From: Phycisphaerae bacterium
Lineage (GTDB): Bacteria; Planctomycetota; Phycisphaerae; Phycisphaerales; UBA1924
Assembly (NCBI GenBank): GCA_030432905.1
Contig: JAUILU010000001.1
Coordinates: forward strand, 868,001-932,000
Direction: 5' to 3'
DNA: 64,000 nucleotides
The notes under the pieces: model-generated
Seen by the model: the letters and a program-made list of their open reading frames with translations, nothing else
The model's database searches: none
Told to the model about the DNA's origin: nothing
Made by a program: the position numbers and the translations under genes
Shown here: positions 1-7,469 of the stretch, piece after piece
How the letters are laid out: the number at the start of each line of letters is the position of its first letter
Numbering within the stretch: the first letter of the stretch is position 1

Positions 1-393
1 TGGAACAGCCGCGACCCCGATCGCGTCGCGATGGCGTATTCCCCCGACAGCACGTGGCGCAACCGCGAGACGTTTCTCCGCGGGCGGGACGAGATCCGCG
101 CGTTCCTCCGGATCAAGTGGGATCGCGAGCTCGACTACCGGCTCGCCAAATCCCTCTGGGGCTTCCGCGAGAACCGCATCGCGGTGCGCTTTCAGTACGA
201 GTGGCACGACGCTGCCGGCCTTTGGTTCCGCAGCTACGGCAACGAGCTGTGGGAGTTTGACGACCAAGGCCTGATGCGCCGCCGCGAGGCCAGCATCAAC
301 GACGTGCCAATCACCGAGGCGGACCGCCGGTTCCGCTGGCCCGCACCCGGCCCGAGACCCCAGACGCACCCCGGCATCCCCGAGATGCGCTGA
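1..393 (+). CDS. DUF1348 / SnoaL-like (NTF2-fold) protein, 5' end outside the window
   Basis: The open frame runs from the first base of the window to a TGA at 391-393, so the N-terminus is missing. The visible protein reads [20 protein letters not shown] at the left edge, followed by motifs typical of the DUF1348 family: [62 protein letters not shown] and SINDVPI. The family has the NTF2/SnoaL alpha+beta cone fold and is about 150 residues long, so only a short N-terminal piece is lost. The ATG at position 31 is internal to the conserved domain and is unlikely to be the start. The biochemical role of the family is not established. The next gene lies about 100 bp downstream on the same strand with its own ribosome-binding site. 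Confidence 0.85.
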   Translation, partial: WNSRDPDRVAMAYSPDSTWRNRETFLRGRDEIRAFLRIKWDRELDYRLAKSLWGFRENRIAVRFQYEWHDAAGLWFRSYGNELWEFDDQGLMRRREASINDVPITEADRRFRWPAPGPRPQTHPGIPEMR

Positions 394-496
394 TCACCCG
401 TTCACCGCCCGGGTGAGGCGTTCTCGCCCGGGCACTCATCACGATCTGATTCACACACGCACATCACGAGAAGAACCAACACGAAGGAGAAACACA

Positions 497-1714
497 ATGA
501 ACCGCATCACCATGACTGCCGCCACGCTGACCGCCTGTGCCATGTTGCCCATCGCTTCGGCCCAGCCCATGAATCATGACAACCACGGCGATCACGCCGG
601 CCACGACCACGCGGGGCACATCCACTTCATCGACGGCCCGCGCGAGGATGCGCCTATTCCTCGGCCGGGTGTAAAACTGAGCCGGGGCAGCTACGCGCTG
701 CTCGTCATCGACCCGCAGGTGGACTTTCTCAGCCCCGAGGGTGTCACGTGGGGCGTGGTCGGCGAAAGCGTGACGGAGAATAACACCGTCGAGAATATCG
801 AGCGGCTCTTCAAGGCCGCCAAGGGAGCGGACGCCCGCGTCTTCGTCAGCCCTCACTACTACTACCCGCACGACCACGGCTGGAAATTCGAGGGCGCGCT
901 CGAAACGCTGATGCACGACATCAACATGTTCCACCGCGACGACCCCCTCGAGGTGGAAGGCTTCGAAGACTCCGGGGCTGACTGGCTCGATCGCTATAAG
1001 CCCTACATCAACGACGGTGAAACGGTTGTTGTCAGCCCGCACAAGGTCTATGGCTCCGACTCCAACGATCTCGCACTCCAGCTCCGCAAGGCCGGCATCG
1101 ATCAGGTCGTCATCGCTGGCATGTCCGCCAACCTCTGCGTTGAGTCGCATATGCGCAACCTTATCGAGGAGGGCTTCGAGGTGGCGATCGTTTCTGACGC
1201 TACGGCTGCCGCGAAGCTGCCCGGGTACGACGGATTCGAGGCCGCGTTCGTGAACTACCGCATGATCGCCAGCGACGTGTGGAGCACCGACGAGGCGATC
1301 GAAAAGATCGCCGCGGCCCGGGGCAACCTCGTCAACGTTTCGGGTGCCAGCGGTATCGGGCTCGATGGTTTCGACCCGGTCAGCTTCTTCAAGAGTGAGT
1401 CGCCCGTGAACGGCTCGCCCATGATCCGCGCCTCGCACGCCGGCGCGACGTACCTCTTTGCCAACGAGAAGAACAAGGCGGCGTTCCTCGCGAATCCCGA
1501 CCGATACGCCCCGCAGTATGGCGGTTTCTGTGCGTACGGAGCTTCGATCAACATCCTGCTGCCGGTTGACATCACCACCGCCCAGGTGCGCGATGACAAG
1601 CTCTATCTCAACGTTAACTCGGACATCCTTGCGAAGTTCAACGCCGACTTTAAGGGCAGCGTCGCTCGGGCGAACTCGAACTGGCCGGGTCTGTTCGACG
1701 CGAACGCCGAGTAG
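497..1714 (+). CDS. Secreted isochorismatase-family cysteine hydrolase with C-terminal YHS domain
   Basis: The ATG at 497 has a strong AAGGAGA ribosome-binding site six bases upstream. In-frame starts further up have none and would precede the signal peptide. The 405-residue product begins with a signal peptide (about residues 1-22, cleavage near ASAQP), then a His-rich stretch (HDNHGDHAGHDHAGHIH) that could bind metal. The isochorismatase-like hydrolase domain follows. Its Asp is in LLVIDPQVDFL, a candidate Lys in VVSPHKVYGSDSNDL, and the nucleophilic Cys in AGMSANLCVESH. The C-terminal 90 residues contain a YHS-type region (ATYLFANEKNKAAFLANPDR, then YGGFCAYG), often linked to metal handling. 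The substrate is unknown; isochorismatase-fold enzymes hydrolyse amides, imides or vinyl ethers. Export plus His-rich and YHS regions suggest a periplasmic metal-associated role, which is inference. Confidence 0.85.
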   Translation: MNRITMTAATLTACAMLPIASAQPMNHDNHGDHAGHDHAGHIHFIDGPREDAPIPRPGVKLSRGSYALLVIDPQVDFLSPEGVTWGVVGESVTENNTVENIERLFKAAKGADARVFVSPHYYYPHDHGWKFEGALETLMHDINMFHRDDPLEVEGFEDSGADWLDRYKPYINDGETVVVSPHKVYGSDSNDLALQLRKAGIDQVVIAGMSANLCVESHMRNLIEEGFEVAIVSDATAAAKLPGYDGFEAAFVNYRMIASDVWSTDEAIEKIAAARGNLVNVSGASGIGLDGFDPVSFFKSESPVNGSPMIRASHAGATYLFANEKNKAAFLANPDRYAPQYGGFCAYGASINILLPVDITTAQVRDDKLYLNVNSDILAKFNADFKGSVARANSNWPGLFDANAE

Positions 1715-1843
1715 TTTGCAGACCACTTCCTCTCTCCCCCACTTGGCTGACGGGGTGGACACGCCTCGTCGGCTGATTTATCAAAAAAGCGGATGTCCCA
1801 GAGTACCACGCGTACCCGCTTTACAAGCACAAAGGAGATCACC

Positions 1844-2533
1844 ATGACCGTCCTTCTGCGTATCGACGCGAGCGCCCGACTCGAGGGTTCAATCACACGT
1901 GACATGACCGACCGGTTCATCGAAGGGTGGCGCACAAGCGAACCGGGTGCTCAGGTCCTGTCCAGAGATGTCGGGCGGCAACCGCCATCCATCGTGAGCG
2001 AGGCATCGATCCGCGCTGGGTTCACCCCGGCCGACCAACGCACCCCGGCCATGTGCGACGTCCTCGCAGAATCCGCGATCCTCATCGACGAACTGCGCCA
2101 AGCGGATGTGCTGGTGCTCGGTGTACCGCTCTACAACTATGGGCTTCCGGCATCCCTGAAGGCATGGGTCGATCAGATTGTCCGGCCCGGCGAGACTTTT
2201 TCGTTCGACCTCGAGCGGGGTGACTTTCCGATCGAAAGCACACTCAGCGGCAAGTCGCTTGTCGTGCTCTCCTCAAGGGGAGAGTTTGGATTTGAGCCGG
2301 GCGGCATCCGCGACGGGTGGAACCACATGAACCCGCATCTGCGGACAGTCGCGACTCGCCTGCTCGGCATTGCCGCGAAGGATGTTCATGAAATCGCCTC
2401 GGAGTACCAAGAGTTCGACGACGAACGGCACCATCGCTCGCGTGAGCAAGCCTTCCTTGACGCGGCTGAACTCGGGTCCCGTCTCGCAGCCGCGCGACGA
2501 ACGCCATGCCGCGACGAAGAGGCACGTACGTGA
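1844..2533 (+). CDS. azoR: FMN-dependent NADH-azoreductase (AzoR-like flavodoxin-fold reductase)
   Basis: The start at ATG 1844 (MTVLLRIDAS) is preceded by AAAGGAG; an in-frame start 51 bases further upstream lacks a site. The 229-residue protein has the flavodoxin-like fold of AzoR: the N-terminal phosphate-binding segment RIDASARLEGSITRDMTDRF, the flavin-contacting motif VPLYNYGLPASLKAWVDQIV, and a second conserved strand near VVLSSRGEF. AzoR enzymes are cytoplasmic homodimers that reduce quinones and azo compounds with NAD(P)H through FMN, usually as part of electrophile or thiol stress defence. The gap to the isochorismatase-like gene is about 130 bp, so co-transcription is possible but not shown. 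It is convergent with the DUF1569 gene on the other side. Confidence 0.85.
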   Translation: MTVLLRIDASARLEGSITRDMTDRFIEGWRTSEPGAQVLSRDVGRQPPSIVSEASIRAGFTPADQRTPAMCDVLAESAILIDELRQADVLVLGVPLYNYGLPASLKAWVDQIVRPGETFSFDLERGDFPIESTLSGKSLVVLSSRGEFGFEPGGIRDGWNHMNPHLRTVATRLLGIAAKDVHEIASEYQEFDDERHHRSREQAFLDAAELGSRLAAARRTPCRDEEART

Positions 2534-2638
2534 GAGCCCCGTAGATTCATCAGCGCTGCGCCTGTCCGCGTTGGCTTTGTCCCGCGATCAGATTGGGCGC
2601 CCCGCGAGAGAATGACAAAGGCCTCTCCAATCGCTTTC

Positions 2639-3166
2639 TCACCGCTCGTCGCCGGTGGGCCGCGGTGCTGGTTCTGCCTCTTGGGAATCCCTCGGTTGAG
2701 GCGGAATGAGGAAGCTCAGGTGGTGAGCCGCGTGTGCTGCGTGAAACCGGCCGAACTCCTCGTGCGTCATCCGGCCGAAGCCGGGGTGAGGATGCAGTGG
2801 TTTGGCATGATTCTCGAACTCGCGGACACACTCTTCGAATAGCCTGAATTGCTCGGTGTCGTCGAGGCCGCCGGGCGGTACGAACATGCCCGCCGTGCGG
2901 ATGCCACTGATTGAGTTCCCATCGAGAATCCGCGGGAGCGCGAAGGCTCTCAAGATCGGGCGTAGCGGCATGCCAACAGCGGTCATCCATCGGGGATAGC
3001 CGTGCATGTTGGCTTCCATGGTGAGCCGCAGGTGCTGGCACATCTGGCCGAGCGTCCAATTCCCGGCTTGCGTGTATCCGGAATCGATGAGACGTGCGCA
3101 CTCCGAGAGGGCGTCCCCGAGTCGGTCGAGTTTCAGTTCGCGGCGCGAGGATTTCGATTTCGTCAT
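2639..3166 (-). CDS. DUF1569 (DinB-like) family protein
   Basis: The roughly 175-residue protein has features of the DUF1569/DinB-like four-helix family: an N-terminal helix ending in ECARLIDSGYTQAGNWTLGQ, then MCQHLRLTMEANMHGYPRW, and late His residues in MTHEEFGRFHAAHAAHHLSF that would complete a metal site together with the earlier QHLRL histidine. I chose the ATG at 3166 (MTKSKSSRR). A GTG at 3178 in the same frame is an equally possible start, and neither has an obvious Shine-Dalgarno sequence. The gene follows the DUF1772 and NmrA-like genes on the same strand after a 165-base gap, so it may be the last member of that unit. The function of the family is not defined; DinB-like members include thiol-dependent transferases. 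Confidence 0.75.
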   Translation of the reverse strand: MTKSKSSRRELKLDRLGDALSECARLIDSGYTQAGNWTLGQMCQHLRLTMEANMHGYPRWMTAVGMPLRPILRAFALPRILDGNSISGIRTAGMFVPPGGLDDTEQFRLFEECVREFENHAKPLHPHPGFGRMTHEEFGRFHAAHAAHHLSFLIPPQPRDSQEAEPAPRPTGDER

Positions 3167-3331
3167 GAGGGAATCCACGGGTGACTAACAGCTGAGATGA
3201 TGTGGCATCAACTTGTGATCCACACGGCGGGCCGATGCAACGGAGGCTGAGCTTGCAAACTCGGCAACGACCTTGTCGCGACACAATCATTCCCGCAGTT
3301 GAGCGAGTCCACCAGCGCGTACCGCGAGAAA

Positions 3332-3817
3332 TTATTCTACCAGCGTGGCCGACTCGACGAACAGCAACACAGAACCAACCGACGCGAGCACGCGCAGGTG
3401 GTTCCAGCGTGTCCACACAACGAGGTAGCGTTTCCAGTACGCAGCCGCGTCGTGATCATCGGGATCCATTGCGTGGAGCCGCTTGTTCATCGGGACGTTG
3501 CCAGCCGCGGTTATGACGAACACACCAATCACATACAAGGTTCCGGCTGCGGCGAGGGTCGACCCCCACGGCTCGCCCGCGTTCGTGCCGCCGACCACAG
3601 TTGCGCCGATCGAGAGCAGAGCTGTCCCGAAGAACGGCCCCATAAACCATGGCGTGTAGACGGTCCTGTTGATCTGCTGCATCGCGCGGATGCCCTCGGC
3701 ATCCGGCAGCCGCTTGAGCGCCGCCATGATGAAGGCTGAGAATGCAAATAGCGCACCGCCGATGAGTGCGACGCCAACAACACCAGCGCGGGCGGCGATC
3801 GTTACCAGATCATCCAC
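3332..3817 (-). CDS. DUF1772 / anthrone-oxygenase-like integral membrane protein
   Basis: The start is taken at GTG 3817, which has a GGGGGAGG site just upstream and overlaps the 3' end of the NmrA-like gene by eight bases. A longer in-frame extension would run deep into that gene and is Arg/Ala-rich without domain character. The 161-residue product has four hydrophobic segments (around AGVVGVALIGGALFAF, FMGPFFGTALLSIGATVV, LAAAGTLYVIGVFVITAAG and LRVLASVGSVLLFV). It also carries the family motif NVPMNKRLHAMDP followed by a WKRYLVVWTRWNHLRVL segment. DUF1772 proteins include fungal anthrone oxygenases, but the bacterial members are uncharacterised. Overlap with the NmrA-like gene indicates translational coupling. 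Confidence 0.8.
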   Translation of the reverse strand: MDDLVTIAARAGVVGVALIGGALFAFSAFIMAALKRLPDAEGIRAMQQINRTVYTPWFMGPFFGTALLSIGATVVGGTNAGEPWGSTLAAAGTLYVIGVFVITAAGNVPMNKRLHAMDPDDHDAAAYWKRYLVVWTRWNHLRVLASVGSVLLFVESATLVE

Positions 3818-4658
3818 GGGACACCTCCCCCATCTTGCCGAGCGCAGCCTCGGCAGCGAAGTCGCGGAAGCTGCGCGGCGGGCGGCCGAGTGCACGCTGC
3901 ACGCCATCCGTGACGTGCGCATTCACGCCCGACTTGGTGATCTCGAAGAGATACCGAAGTAGATCACCGAACTCCGCGGGCACGCCCGCCTCTGCCATGC
4001 CAGCGAAGAACTCATCGGTGGTCACGGGCACGTACCGGATCTCCCGCCCGGCCGCCTCGCTGAGTTGCTTGGCGACATCGGCATAAGTCAGCAGCTCGGG
4101 CCCGGTGACTTCGTAGACCTCGCCGTTGTGCCGCTGATCGAGCAGCGCCTCGGCCGCGACCTCGGCGATGTCGTCCACATCGACGAACGGCTCGCGCACA
4201 TCCGGGTTCGGCAGCGCTATCACGCCATCATCGACCATGGCCGCGAACTCGCCCTCGCTGAAGTTCTGGTCGAACCAGCCGGCGCGGACGATGGTCCAAG
4301 CAAGGCTTGATTGCTCGACGATGAGCTCGCACGCCCGGGCCTCCGGCTCGCCTCGGCCGCTGAGCAGGACCAGCTTCCGCACGCCCTTGCTTTTGGCTAC
4401 CTCGACGAACCGGGTCAGATCCTCGGGCGCGCCCGGCACGGCCAGGTCCGGGGTGTACACGACGTACGCCGCGTCCATGCCTTCGAGCGCCGGCCCCCAG
4501 GTTTCCGGCTCGGCCCAGTCGAAGGCGGGCGACCCCGACCGGGACCCGCGGCGGACAGTCACCCCGCGCTCTTCGAGTAGCGGGACAACTCGACGGCCGG
4601 TCTTGCCAGTGGCTGCGATCACGAGAATGTTCTGGTACGGAAGGTTGGCTGTGCTCAT
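3810..4658 (-). CDS. NmrA-like NAD(P)-binding Rossmann-fold protein
   Basis: The ATG at 4658 (MSTANLPYQN) has GGAG upstream; a TTG 12 bases earlier is in frame but less likely. The 282-residue protein starts with the dinucleotide-binding motif ILVIAATGKTGRRVVPLL, characteristic of NmrA/atypical short-chain dehydrogenases. It continues through DLTRFVEVAKSKGVRKLVLL and the WTIVRAGWFDQNFSEGEF region typical of the family, with FVDVDDIAEVAAEALLD in the C-terminal half. Members either act as redox sensors that bind NAD(P) without catalysis or reduce quinones (QorB-like). It heads a set with DUF1772 and perhaps DUF1569 and is divergent from an AraC-type regulator. That layout suggests the regulator controls this set. 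Confidence 0.85.
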   Translation of the reverse strand: MSTANLPYQNILVIAATGKTGRRVVPLLEERGVTVRRGSRSGSPAFDWAEPETWGPALEGMDAAYVVYTPDLAVPGAPEDLTRFVEVAKSKGVRKLVLLSGRGEPEARACELIVEQSSLAWTIVRAGWFDQNFSEGEFAAMVDDGVIALPNPDVREPFVDVDDIAEVAAEALLDQRHNGEVYEVTGPELLTYADVAKQLSEAAGREIRYVPVTTDEFFAGMAEAGVPAEFGDLLRYLFEITKSGVNAHVTDGVQRALGRPPRSFRDFAAEAALGKMGEVSRG

Positions 4659-4822
4659 GGCGTGCTCCAATCAGCGGATTCGGCGGCGATCGACGGTGAC
4701 CACCACGCTCAATGAACCAACTATCGGGGCAGATAACCAGATCATCAATGACTTAGAATCGTTATGAATTGTTCGATCGTCCAGAATGGCGAACTCGACC
4801 GGGACAGACGGTATGATGGATC
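4659..4822. promoter_or_regulatory. Divergent promoter region between NmrA-like operon and AraC-type gene
   Basis: This 164-base spacer must hold promoters for both directions. It is more AT-rich than the flanking genes around 4730-4770. No clear -35/-10 pair or strong inverted repeat stands out by eye, so individual sites are not assigned. The divergent arrangement with an AraC-family gene is typical of a local regulator acting on the opposite transcript. Confidence 0.4.
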
Positions 4823-5821
4823 ATGGCCCGACCGACCCCATCATCGCCTACGCCCCCGCCGGCCGACGCTTGGGCATCGACCGATCCGCTCGGCGAGACC
4901 CTGCACTCGTTCCGCCTAGAGGGGGTCGTCTACGCCCGGTCGCACTTAACCGCGCCTTGGGGCGTGGTGATGCCGCCGATGCCCGGCTGCGTGATGTTCC
5001 ACATCGTGACCTCTGGCGAGTGCAGGCTCGAGTTCGCCGATGCCGAGCCGGCGGTGCTGCGCCCGGGAGAGTTCGCCCTGATGCCGCGCGGTGAGGGTCA
5101 CCTCATCATGCACGGCGAGGGCGCACGCACGGTCAACTACTTCGATCTCCCGATCGAACGCGTCACGCCGAGATACGAGGTACTCAGGTACGGTGGCGGC
5201 GGTGAGGAGACGACGCTCATCTGCGGCGGTGTGCGCATCGACCACCCCGCCGCACGCGACCTGGTCGAGCTGCTTCCCAGCCTGATCCACATCAAAACTT
5301 GGAACACACCAAACGCAGAATGGATGCACAGCACGCTGCGCTTCATGGCGGCCGAGGCGAGCTCGCAGCAGCCCGGCGGCGAGACAATCGTGACGCGTCT
5401 GGCGGACATTCTCGTGATCCAGGCGATCCGCACTTGGCTGGTGGAGCACCCCGAGTCCCGGCGCGGGTGGCTCGGGGCGTTGAACGACGAACGCATCGGC
5501 CCGGCCATCCTGCGCATCCACCGCGAACCAACACACGACTGGACGGTCGCTTCGCTCGCGTCCTCGGTCGCGATGTCGAGGTCGGCTTTCTCGGCACGAT
5601 TCACCGAACTGGTCGGCGAGTCGGCTATGCAGTATGTGACGCGATGGCGGATGCATGTCGCGGGTACCTGGCTCCGCGAGACAGATATGACCGCTGCCGA
5701 GTGCGGCGTGAAGCTCGGCTACAACTCAGAGGCCGCGTTTAGTCGCGCGTTTAAGCGGGTCATAGGAGTTCCTCCGGGCACCTGGCAAAAGAAAGCCGCT
5801 GAAGATGACAACCCTATCTAA
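4823..5821 (+). CDS. AraC-family transcriptional regulator with N-terminal cupin domain
   Basis: The 332-residue protein starts at ATG 4823. Residues from about 30 to 190 form a cupin-type sensing domain of the kind found in AraC-binding type 2 regulators. Signs of it are MFHIVTSGECRLEF, AVLRPGEFALMPRGEGHLI and the following dimer-interface helices. The C-terminal hundred residues carry both helix-turn-helix units of AraC/XylS proteins: WTVASLASSVAMSRSAFSAR and AAECGVKLGYNSEAAFSRAF, ending in the family signature GVPPGTW. The gene is divergent from the NmrA-like set, the usual position for a regulator of that unit; the related family context is activation of quinone- or aldehyde-stress genes. 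The inducer cannot be read from sequence. Confidence 0.88.
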   Translation: MARPTPSSPTPPPADAWASTDPLGETLHSFRLEGVVYARSHLTAPWGVVMPPMPGCVMFHIVTSGECRLEFADAEPAVLRPGEFALMPRGEGHLIMHGEGARTVNYFDLPIERVTPRYEVLRYGGGGEETTLICGGVRIDHPAARDLVELLPSLIHIKTWNTPNAEWMHSTLRFMAAEASSQQPGGETIVTRLADILVIQAIRTWLVEHPESRRGWLGALNDERIGPAILRIHREPTHDWTVASLASSVAMSRSAFSARFTELVGESAMQYVTRWRMHVAGTWLRETDMTAAECGVKLGYNSEAAFSRAFKRVIGVPPGTWQKKAAEDDNPI

Positions 5822-6028
5822 CAGTAATGCCGCACATGTTGTCATAAATCTTGCAAGAGTAGCGGACGAGCTAAAGGCGTTGCAAGAATCACGGCAAGCA
5901 CGGCGTTCTCACCGTTGCCTATCCGTTTCGATCACATGTCGCCGATTTTCGAAGCCCACATTTGATCCTAGTACCGCCATCCAGGTGGGCCGGGAGTTTG
6001 TGCGCTGCTCTAAGCGGCATCAAGAGCA

Positions 6029-6136
6029 GATTGGAGGGCACCAAGGCCGATTAGCTAGATGACCCCACTACGGGCTATGAGAAACGCCGCCAGCAGGCGG
6101 CGCGAGAGACTGTTTGACATATCGGGATCGCCCACC
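6029..6136 (+). repeat. Diverged repeat, copy 1 (partner at 39882-39992)
   Basis: Aligned by eye, this segment shares blocks with 39882-39992 in order and at similar spacing: GATTGGAGG, a GCTAG(A/T)TGAC block, GAGAAAC, AGGCGGCG, GAGAGACTGTTTGA, GGGATC and CCACCG. The frame giving RRRERLFDISG here gives RRRERLFELSG there, with synonymous changes (for example TCG against AGT for Ser), suggesting a shared coding ancestor. However, both copies also lie just beyond the 3' end of a minus-strand amino-acid operon and both can form a hairpin on that strand, so a conserved 3' regulatory element is an alternative reading. Confidence 0.6.
6085..6102 (-). terminator. Candidate terminator hairpin of the histidine operon
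   Basis: On the minus strand a perfect 7-bp GC stem (CGCCGCC / GGCGGCG) with the 4-base loop TGCT is followed by TTTCTC. It lies about 95 bases beyond the hisD stop codon. The T-tract is short, so termination may be inefficient or need Rho. No better terminator is visible between hisD and the AraC gene. Confidence 0.5.
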
Positions 6137-6197
6137 GCTCCCACCGCTAATCAACAGGCAGAAAGGTGCTTTAACTACTCAATATTTGTTAGTTCGC

Positions 6198-7469
6198 TTA
6201 CTTCGTTCGAATCCTCGCGCTCGCACAATGTCCCTCGAGACCCTCAACACGTGAAAGATCCGCGGCATCGCATAGCAACGAGGCTGCGGCTTTGGAGTCA
6301 TCGAGTCGCAACCACGTTCGCAAGCGCAGGAAGTGCATTACCGATAACCCTGCGGAGTATCTTGCTGATCCTCTGGTCGGCAATGTATGATTCGGCCCCG
6401 CACCATAGTCACCTAAGACTTCCGCACTTGCTGATCCAACGAAGACGCCTCCGGCGTGCTTTAGTCTTGATTCGACTTCAAATGAATTGCCTGTGTGTAT
6501 TTCAACATGCTCTGCGGCAATGGAGTCCGACATACGGCAGGCTTCGTTTACATCACTAACTACACAAGTGAAACCGTTTCGCAGCGCACGGCGTGCTGTC
6601 GCGGCAGTGCTGAGTCTTTCGAGTTGCATAGCTAAAGATCTTTCTACGTCGTCTGCGACTTGAGCAGATATTGAAACCAGCATTGGTATTGCTTCGTCGT
6701 CGTGCTCTGCTTGAGCAAGAAGATCTGCAGCAACGATATCTGGATCTGCTGTTTCGTCAGCTATGATTAACAACTCAGACGGCCCGGCGAGCATATCGAT
6801 GCCTGCCGAATCGGAGACTAGATGCTTCGCTGCTGTGACCCACTTGTTGCCTGGTCCCACGATCACATCACAGCACGGCAACTCGTCTATGCCGTAAGCC
6901 ATCGCGGCGATGGCGTGAGCTCCACCGACTGCAAGAAACTCATCGGCTCCTGCGATCGCAGCAGCGGCGAGCATAACGGGATTCCTGCTCGGTGAGGCAA
7001 CGACCACCCGTTCGCAACCGGCAACGCGAGCAGTCACCGCAGTCATTAAGACAGAAGATGGCAAAGGATGCCGACCCGCTGGCGCATAACAACCAGCTGA
7101 TTCCACTGGGATGATTCGGTGTCCCGCTTGCCCACCGGGAATTGAGAAACTGAGATCCCGAATTGATTCCCGCTGAGCTGCGGCGAAGTCTTCAATCCGG
7201 CTGCCAATACGTCGTAGCAGGTTCACGGTATCCGAATCAACACTTTCTAGTGATGCCTGTAGCTCGCTCCGATCAAGCACAAGCTGCTCACCGGGTTGCA
7301 TTTCACCGAATCGCCCGGCATGGAAGAGTACCGATTCACGGCCGTTAGCCCGCACATCCTCTACGATGGTCTTTGCATCGCGCAGCGCATCCGGATCGAC
7401 GGCGCTTCGGCCGACACGCATGACTTCATTCGGCGTGACACGCCGCAATAGTGGAATGGTACTGTTCAT
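6198..7469 (-). CDS. hisD: Histidinol dehydrogenase
   Basis: HisD catalyses the last two steps of histidine synthesis, oxidising L-histidinol to L-histidine with two NAD+. The 423-residue length matches the family. Diagnostic segments are present: the VDSDTVNLLRRIGSRIEDFA N-terminal helices, GGQAGHRIIPVESAGCYAP, VIVGPGNKWVTAAKHLV, the zinc/catalytic region LLAQAEHDDEA, then AAEHVEIHT and YGAGPNHTLPT. It is the last gene of the minus-strand his operon; its start overlaps the stop of hisA-hisIE by four bases (ATGA), indicating translational coupling. Nothing suggests truncation. Confidence 0.97.
   Translation of the reverse strand: MNSTIPLLRRVTPNEVMRVGRSAVDPDALRDAKTIVEDVRANGRESVLFHAGRFGEMQPGEQLVLDRSELQASLESVDSDTVNLLRRIGSRIEDFAAAQRESIRDLSFSIPGGQAGHRIIPVESAGCYAPAGRHPLPSSVLMTAVTARVAGCERVVVASPSRNPVMLAAAAIAGADEFLAVGGAHAIAAMAYGIDELPCCDVIVGPGNKWVTAAKHLVSDSAGIDMLAGPSELLIIADETADPDIVAADLLAQAEHDDEAIPMLVSISAQVADDVERSLAMQLERLSTAATARRALRNGFTCVVSDVNEACRMSDSIAAEHVEIHTGNSFEVESRLKHAGGVFVGSASAEVLGDYGAGPNHTLPTRGSARYSAGLSVMHFLRLRTWLRLDDSKAAASLLCDAADLSRVEGLEGHCASARIRTK

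Larger units (their letters stand above)
5822..6197. other. Gene-free stretch between AraC gene and hisD; contains decayed or 3'-UTR repeat copy
   Basis: No intact gene is visible in this 376-base gap. Reading rightward there are short protein-like pieces (NLARVADELKALQESRQARR near the left, RRRERLFDISG near 6097-6128) interrupted by stops and frame changes, as expected for a decayed gene. The segment 6029-6136 matches a segment at 39882-39992, described separately. The hairpin at 6085-6102 is the best candidate terminator for the histidine operon. Confidence 0.5.

Noticed and set aside
464..1762. Long minus-strand open frame opposite the isochorismatase-like gene
   Set aside because: It is the antisense of a clear family member; its translation is Val/Arg/Asp-rich without domain motifs.
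2550..3416. Long minus-strand frame overlapping the DUF1569 gene in another register
   Set aside because: Arg/Pro-rich composition and complete overlap with a recognisable gene mark it as a shadow frame.
6203..6220. GTTCGAATCC-like sequence suggesting a tRNA T-loop
   Set aside because: It lies inside the 3' end of hisD and has no acceptor or anticodon stems around it.
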